NCBI GenBank assembly: GCA_007922225.1
Contig: ML679961.1
Span: forward strand, 74,288,652 to 74,352,651
Length of the DNA stretch: 64,000 bases
DNA from: Emydura subglobosa
Taxonomy: Eukaryota; Chordata; Testudines; Chelidae
Direction: 5' to 3'
Shown here in pieces: positions 60,315 through 64,000 of this stretch. Positions within the stretch are counted from its first letter, which is position 1. Every line of letters begins with the position of its first letter. The translations under genes were made by a program, and so were the position numbers. Below the pieces are notes generated by a model. It was not told the DNA's origin. It saw nothing but the letters and a program-made list of their open reading frames with translations, and ran no database searches.

Positions 60315-61200
60315 ATGAAGCCTATCTTACCATGCCCCTGTCAAATGTTTTTTTTTTAAAAGCAGTCAAATTCTGGTTTATAAATTATGGGAAATGATAT
60401 TTTTTTGGCATTTCTCATCTCAACTATTTCAGTCATTACTACATGATTATCAGACACATGAAAAAGACTCTCAGTCATATATAATGATGAAAAATAACCA
60501 GAGAATTTGAAAGAAATAAAGCTATCAAATGCATAGTTTTCATCCTCTGAGATTTATTAGGTCTTAACAAAATAAAAAAGTACATTAACTAGCATTATAA
60601 ATCTAATCATTATACCAGGAAAAGAAGTACATTTCTACCAACATTTAAGAAAATAATCACACAGTTTCAAATGCATTTATGATGTAAAATATACCATAAG
60701 TATGGTTAATGAATAATATATACTGTAATACACCAGAATAGTATGTGCTCAGAGCCTATACATAATAGAATCTATTCCCAAATTGTTGGATTCAATGTTA
60801 GGGATCTCCATGAGGCCAGAATATGGAAGAATTTTGCCTCTCAGGCTGCAGAGTTGCCACTATTATCCCAGCCTCACTTGTTGGAGATGAAAAGCATTAA
60901 CTTAGGCACAGATATCCACTGCCTATAGAGGGGAACATACTATAGGAGAGTGGCAGGCAGAAGCACATGGAGTGATTGGAGATTCCGTTTGAAACAAACA
61001 AACAAAAATTGCCCCTGTTGGGGAAGTCCTTGGCATAGAGTCCTTAAGACACCCCCCCACACACACACTTTACACATCCACACATAATCAAGAAACATAC
61101 TGTTGTTCTGAGTCTAAGGAGACCTGGACAAGACTCCCATTGATGCCTTGAGGATTGTAATTCTCACTTTCTAGTTCACTTTCTAGTTTCTGTTCCCATC

Positions 61201-61340
61201 GCCGCAGCGCAGTGTAGACAGCGCACAGAAGGGAAGCACAGCAGTCGACATGAGTTACGCAAGCTACTCTGTGTAGTTTGCGTAACTCCTGTCGACTGCC
61301 GCCAAATCGCCAGATGAGTGTGGACCAGGGCTTGTCTGTT
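61201..61340. mobile_element. Foldback element with 27-bp arms
   Basis: The arms at 61241-61267 and 61273-61299 are inverted repeats with two mismatches and a 5-base loop (TCTGT). The core is GAGTTACGCAA/TTGCGTAACTC. Right of the hairpin lies GTGTGGACCAGGGCTTGT, and left of it CAGTGTAGACAGCGC. The GTGTRGACCAGGGCT motif is like the ends at 13841 and 30437, so this is probably one hairpin of the same broad MITE group. The arms are rich in CpG (CGAC, TACGC), which suggests youth. Confidence 0.65.
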
Positions 61341-62319
61341 ATACCTAGATAATAAAACTTTCCCTTAACTGGGGATGGAGTTTGCTTCTGGCAGATCCAT
61401 GGTGCTTTCATCACCCTTTAAAGTCAAGAGGAGCAACCCACTCAGCCTCGGATGTCCTGGTGTCACAAGATACCATGACTATAACCGAAAACTTGTTTTC
61501 CATCTGGAAGTACAGAACTTTACAACTATGTCATCATATCAACATAGTGTGACAGAAATGTCACCGGACTTGTTCAACCTTAAAAAATCATTGCCAAAAT
61601 ATAAATTATCATAAGAAAAATAAGTGAGGATCGATTCATTCAGTATGAGCCCACAAAGAGCCTTACATTACTCACATGAGTCTGACACAGCAACCACTGA
61701 CTCATGATTTTGTCATGTCGGGGGTACACAAAGAAGTTTTCTTCTCACACAGCAAAAATGCCACCCTGTTGCTACCAATGTTATGAAAATTTGTATATCT
61801 TTAGTCACAGTACTTCCTGGCAACTTTGATGCTGCACACCTCCATCTTTCCAGCCATGCTTTTCTCTGTAAAGTTATCTTGAACCATGATACACAGAGGC
61901 AACAGTGCAGCTGAGAAACCCCTTAATATCTTGACACACACGTTCTGTTGTTTGGGTATAATACAAATCATAATATACAAAATACAATACAAATCTAGCA
62001 TGTGAGAATTACAACCCAAATGCTGGGAGAGAGTATTATGGAATCATTAAAACAATTATCTCTGTGTTTGTTACAATCATATCACCCCTGTCCTTAAACA
62101 ATTCCACAGATTCTCCAGCCTAGTTCAAAAAATTTTCTCTCTTCATTTGAAACTCCCCATAGACTAGCCCCATCAATTCTTGGGCTTTGTCTGTTTCTAC
62201 TCCTTTAGCCACTTCTTTAACTCACCTTGCACGGGCCTCCTGTATTTTCATACAATGGTACAAAAGTCTTAGCTGCATTTTCCTGTTATCTGGAACAGCT
62301 TTTCTATTTGTAGTCTGTG

Positions 62320-62422
62320 GACCTGGTTCTGATCTCACTGACATTAACATAAAGCAATCAGATTTCCACCGAAGTCAGTAGAATTACACAGGAGTAAGAT
62401 TGATGTGAGAATAGAATCCACC
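62320..62422. repeat. Palindromic repeat copy
   Basis: The left end GACCTGGTTCTGATCTCACTGACATTAA and the right end GTAAGATTGATGTGAGAATAGAATCCACC are imperfect inverses around ACCGAAGTCAGTAGAATT. The left end matches the arm of the 5363-5446 element (TGATTCTGATCTCA). Confidence 0.6.
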
Positions 62423-62863
62423 TCTGTGTCATCAGTTCTTTTCATATGAAAACATATCTTTTTGTCCCATGCTTATGTCTCTTAACTTTTTTCTTTCAGC
62501 TGTATTCTTAACCAAATGTAGTTTTCTTAGGGACAGCAGTTTCATACCTAGGCAGAGAATTATAGTAGTCAAACTTGGAGTTCACAAATGTGTGAATTGC
62601 CATGGCTAAATTCAAATCCTAGAGGGGAAGATACAGACTCCTTAGATGGAAGGACATGGATAGATATATTTTTCCTTTCACATGAAAAATATATGAAAAA
62701 TGACTAAATTTCCTAGAACCTTGGAGAGGTGAAAAAGCAGAATCCTCTATGGGATAACAATATGCAAATCTAAATTAATGTATTTAGCACTTAGGGCTGA
62801 ATACCATGGATGGTATTGCAGCTTGCATATAGCATACCCTTAAAAAGCTTTCAACTGATATGT

Positions 62864-62950
62864 AAGGTCCAGACCCTAAGGTTGTTATTAATTTCTCACT
62901 CAACCAAACACCCATTAAATTCAGTGAGAGTTTTGCCTAAGCAAGGACCT
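62864..62950. repeat. Palindromic repeat copy
   Basis: AAGGTCCAGACCCTAAGG..CACCCATTAAATTCAGTGAGAGTTTTGCCTAAGCAAGGACCT: the outer AGGTCC/GGACCT ends are inverted, and the centre is a variant of CATTGAATTCAATG. Confidence 0.5.
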
Positions 62951-63821
62951 CTTTGGTTCTGAGGATCAGATATAGAGGAAATATTTAAACCAGTATCTAT
63001 TGAAATGGTGATTTAAATTTTAAGCATGCAATAGTTGTGTATGCTGTAGTGATGTCCATTTTCAGGAAATAACTTATTGCACCTGGCTAAAGACATAAAG
63101 GAGTTGGTGTTGTGGGACGGCGTACAGACTTTTATTTCCAATGAACATTGAAGAAGATCTGGAAATCTAGATAAACTGCCTTTCATAGATTGCATCCTCT
63201 CCACAGGTTGTGCAAACTGTTGATAACCATCATTTGCTCTAGTAAGTCTATTTCATACATTTCCAGTGCTTCTCTAGGTCTAATATTCTTTTTCATTTTT
63301 CAGTTGAAATAATGCTCATATTGTTGTGCTGTGGGTAAAAAACTGTGTTAATGTGAACCTGTGAGGAAATTTGCTCTGACACTTCAAGCAGTAGACAATT
63401 CTAGTCTGTTTATCTTGATGAGTAAACTGATGTGCCTTGTGTTGTTTCACTTAGTCCTCTTGCTCTTGCTAGCATCCAATTTTAAAAAGCATCCGTCTAC
63501 AGAATCAAACATTTGGAAATGTCACCCTTTAAAAACAAATGAGAGTAATAGGGTCAGTATATGAATACACTTTCTTTTAAAGGAAAGTCCGATGAAACTG
63601 TGAGTTGCCAACTATTTGTGCTGTGGTTTGGCAAATTACCTAACTGATGCAGTGCTTGTATTATAATTGCTGTGCCTTCCATACAAAACAGCCAGCAGCC
63701 AGGAGTAGTCTAAAGTTCTGAAGCATGCATAGAAATAATCCCTAATAATACTTAGTGTTTCTGTTTGGTTATTGATATTTCTGTGAGGCTCATCACTCCG
63801 ACATCTCAGTGCCTATGAACA

Positions 63822-64000
63822 TAGGTCCAGATTTTGAAAGATATTTAGGCATTGTGGTATTCAACATTGCAACACCTAACTAATTTAGGAGCCAAAATCT
63901 CATTTTTACAAGTGATTTAGGCACTTCAGAGATAAATCCCATTGACTGTCTGGGATTTTGGCTCTTGAGTGCAAACGTTCCTTTTGAAAATGAAATTTAG
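63822..64000. repeat. Palindromic repeat running off the window
   Basis: TAGGTCCAGATTTTGAAAGATATTTAGGCA at the left and repeated TTTAGGCAC, CCAAAATCTC and CCCATTGACTGTCTGGGATTTTGGC further right belong to a sauropsid repeat that folds around ..AACTCCCATTGA... It shares the TATTTAGGCACC phrase with the element starting at 20258. The right end is outside the window. Confidence 0.55.

Larger units (their letters stand above)
56771..63821. other. Mostly unique AT-rich sequence
   Basis: No gene was recognised in 7 kb. Items listed separately are simple repeats at 57717-57742 and 60294-60314, a 20-bp tandem duplication at 58524-58558, a foldback at 61241-61299, and palindromic-family copies at 62320-62422 and 62864-62950. 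Confidence 0.5.

Noticed and set aside
1..64000. CRISPR arrays, phage, operons or prokaryotic defence systems
   Set aside because: No regularly spaced direct repeats, no densely packed long ORFs and no bacterial signals. The vertebrate retrotransposons identify the DNA as eukaryotic.

Overview
The window looks like non-coding nuclear DNA from a vertebrate, most likely a non-avian sauropsid. A turtle is my first choice and a crocodilian second. It is AT-rich and has no operon-like ORF packing. The longest open frames are short, and the only ones with recognisable protein similarity belong to retrotransposons. The identity call rests on the repeats: CR1 LINE 3' ends with the octamer tail and the 'TCTAGTCCAACCCCCTGCTC' stretch, a repeat family carrying 'CCAACAGAAGTTGGTCCAAT', many short palindromic elements built around 'TTGACTTCAATGG'-like centres, ancient MIR-like and L2-like pieces, and LTRs of a kind I associate with turtle genomes. 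No library search was possible, so family names are recognition by eye.

Layout. 1-12300 is mostly unique AT-rich sequence with scattered short palindromic repeats and one degraded MITE (about 7396-7733). 12310-15750 is repeat-dense: a MIR-like SINE split by a 70-bp MITE, a decayed foldback element, a Penelope-like 3' end, a 5'-truncated CR1 with part of ORF2, and a clean hAT MITE with 8-bp target duplications. 17440-19440 holds two CR1 tails and a SINE tail. 20100-23900 is the densest part: a palindromic element with tRNA-like halves, split by a 1,086-bp solo LTR (TSD GTCTC), then a 100-base assembly gap, a second Penelope-like piece, another tRNA-like repeat, and a GC- and CpG-rich hAT MITE (23501-23876). 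28999-33654 holds a third Penelope-like piece and a second solo LTR in antisense orientation (32486-33649, TSD CCTTG). 37839-38872 is the longest CR1, including the reverse transcriptase FADD box but broken by frameshifts. 41400-45580 holds a SINE head, an LTR-promoter-like stretch and another tRNA-like palindrome. 46070-46420 is a unique stretch I suspect is a conserved non-coding element. 47640-56770 holds MIR-like pieces, a probable LTR and a decayed L2-like LINE. The remainder is unique or simple sequence with a strong foldback at 61241-61299.

No cellular protein-coding exon, rRNA, tRNA gene, CRISPR array or prokaryotic-style regulatory element could be supported. The genes here do not work together in any system: the biology visible is layered transposition into an intergenic region or a large intron. 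The observations most worth following are the LTR nested in a palindrome with Pol III-box-like arms, the CpG-island-like mobile element, and the possible conserved element near 46.2 kb.
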